Part shown: positions 63,196-64,000 of the stretch, piece by piece
How positions within the stretch are numbered: the first letter of the stretch is position 1
How the letters are laid out: every line of letters begins with the position of its first letter
Assembly: GCF_019392195.1 (NCBI RefSeq)
Contig: NZ_JAHXKI010000001.1
Location: 62,001-126,000 of the forward strand
DNA from: Marinobacter sp. F4206
Lineage (GTDB): Bacteria > Pseudomonadota > Gammaproteobacteria > Pseudomonadales > Oleiphilaceae
DNA: 64,000 nt
Direction: 5' to 3'
The notes under the pieces: model-generated
Database searches by the model: none
Told to the model about the DNA's origin: nothing
Seen by the model: only the letters and a program-made list of their open reading frames with translations
Made by a program: the position numbers and the translations under genes

Positions 63196-63941
63196 ACCTG
63201 TCTGAGTACCAACGTCAGTTCCTGGGGTACGTGTTTGGCGATAGTGGGGCGCCAGTATTGGCAAATGCGGATGTTTACCGGTTCGGGATAGAAGCGAAGG
63301 CGGTTCGTGCCCTGGGGTATCAATACCCAACGGTTAAGGCGCTGGTGGGACCGTCTGTGTTTCAGGGGCTGGCGACCGACTATTTCAGGATGATGAAAAA
63401 GCAGAGCGGTGACTGGGCGGATTTCGGTTGGGGCTTTCCTGGCTGGATAGCCTCGCACCGGGTTTCGGATCAGGTGCCTTATATCCCGGATGTCTCAAGG
63501 CTGGATAGCCACGTGAGCCAGGTGGAGCGAATCCACTACGACGAGCTGGATGTCGAGGGCTTTTCAGTGATCGAAGAGGGGCTGGCCCGCTGCACCCTGA
63601 TCCTCAACGGTGCGGTGCAGTTTTTCAGGTCGACTCATCCGGTTGTCAGTATCTGGGAAGCACACAAGAGTCCAAACCCGCGGGAGACCCTCAGTTTTGC
63701 TCAGGCCAGAAGGATGATTGCCAAGGGCCAGGGCCAGAATGCGCTGGTTTTCCGGTCAGGCGGGCGGGGAATGGTGCAGGCCGTTCCGGAAAGGGATTTT
63801 CTGGTACTTGAGCACCTGAAGGAGCAAAGAAGTATTGCTCAGGCCCTGGGCGAAGACCTTCTTCTTGAAAAGAACTTATCTGGTTGGCTGCAGGACATGA
63901 TTGCGAAAAGAGTAATCGTGAGTGCCAAGCGAATTCATTAG
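63192..63941 (+). CDS. bufC1: RiPP maturation partner (DUF2063, BufC1/HvfC)
   Basis: A 249-residue protein with the DUF2063 N-terminal domain (EYQRQFLGYVFGDSGAP; YPTVKALVGPSVFQGLATDYF) and a C-terminal domain that probably serves as the precursor-recognition part. It is thought to deliver the precursor to the MNIO maturase. The start ATG overlaps the maturase stop (ATGA); a GTG five codons earlier is less likely. Confidence 0.92.
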   Translation: MNLSEYQRQFLGYVFGDSGAPVLANADVYRFGIEAKAVRALGYQYPTVKALVGPSVFQGLATDYFRMMKKQSGDWADFGWGFPGWIASHRVSDQVPYIPDVSRLDSHVSQVERIHYDELDVEGFSVIEEGLARCTLILNGAVQFFRSTHPVVSIWEAHKSPNPRETLSFAQARRMIAKGQGQNALVFRSGGRGMVQAVPERDFLVLEHLKEQRSIAQALGEDLLLEKNLSGWLQDMIAKRVIVSAKRIH

Positions 63942-63953
63942 TTGGAGATGGAC

Positions 63954-64000
63954 ATGAAATCCTTAGCTTACAGTTTCTATGGGGTTAACGAATCGGTTCA
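63954..64000 (+). CDS. Start of a probable DoxX-family gene (cut by the window end)
   Basis: Only 15 codons are visible (MKSLAYSFYGVNESV), with GGAG six bases before the ATG and twelve bases after bufC1. In many bufferin clusters a DoxX-like membrane protein comes next; the assignment rests on context alone. Confidence 0.5.
   Translation, partial: MKSLAYSFYGVNESV

Noticed and set aside
1..64000. CRISPR arrays, insertion sequences, prophage or integron features, tRNA and rRNA genes
   Set aside because: Scanning by eye found no regularly spaced repeats, transposase-like or integrase-like proteins, terminal inverted repeats, or cloverleaf-like intergenic sequences; gaps are short and accounted for. 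Weak or degenerate elements could be missed without computation.

Overview
The window looks like a chromosomal segment of a marine or halophilic gammaproteobacterium, most likely Marinobacter or a close relative. This is inferred from remembered gene families (type II secretion block, Sox, DAB carbon transporter, CopAB, malate:quinone oxidoreductase, branched-chain 2-oxoacid dehydrogenase) and from overall codon style; no similarity search was possible. Genes are packed tightly, no gap exceeds about 300 bases without a gene, and I see no insertion sequence, prophage, CRISPR array, tRNA or rRNA gene.

Region 1 (1-6.6 kb): the end of a type II secretion operon, gspH (cut by the window edge) through gspM, followed by a GNAT acetyltransferase and glutathione reductase. 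Region 2 (6.6-12.6 kb): a TonB-dependent receptor, a periplasmic substrate-binding protein and a hybrid histidine kinase in one minus-strand operon, which looks like an uptake-coupled sensing module, plus a divergent J-domain-like membrane protein lacking HPD. Region 3 (12.5-15.9 kb): an SBF/SLC10A7-type transporter with a FadR-type regulator, and a Baeyer-Villiger-type monooxygenase; similar TCAT-N3-ATGA motifs precede both units.

Region 4 (15.9-31.3 kb): energy and carbon metabolism. A LysR regulator diverges from dabB-dabA (inorganic carbon accumulation). A complete thiosulfate-oxidising set follows, soxC-soxD-soxX-soxY-soxZ-soxA-soxK-soxB, with periplasmic accessories (DsrE-like, HbpS/GlcG-like, DsbG-like, and two metallo-beta-lactamase-fold proteins, one with a degenerate metal site). 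SoxA carries only one haem motif. Region 5 (31.4-38.7 kb): small and housekeeping genes: yebG with a clear LexA box, a CHASE-GGDEF diguanylate cyclase, fabH, YdcH, a 50-residue DUF1127-like protein among several hairpins, an Ada-like methyltransferase and an EF-hand lipoprotein.

Region 6 (38.7-44.1 kb): copper resistance. A two-component system (minus strand) diverges from cupredoxin-copA-copB, with CCTGAA repeats spaced 11 bp apart in the shared promoter region. Region 7 (44.2-58.7 kb): DUF302, a glyoxalase-fold protein with divergent LysR, a chemoreceptor, then an operon of branched-chain 2-oxoacid dehydrogenase E1alpha, E1beta and E2 with a Hanks-type protein kinase directly downstream; also DUF2254, mqo and L-serine dehydratase. 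Region 8 (58.9-64 kb): a flavin-type oxidoreductase, a decayed LysR gene, and an AraC regulator diverging from a YHS protein and a bufferin-type RiPP cluster (precursor, MNIO maturase, partner protein, and the start of a likely DoxX protein cut by the window end). Two copper-handling systems therefore lie about 20 kb apart.
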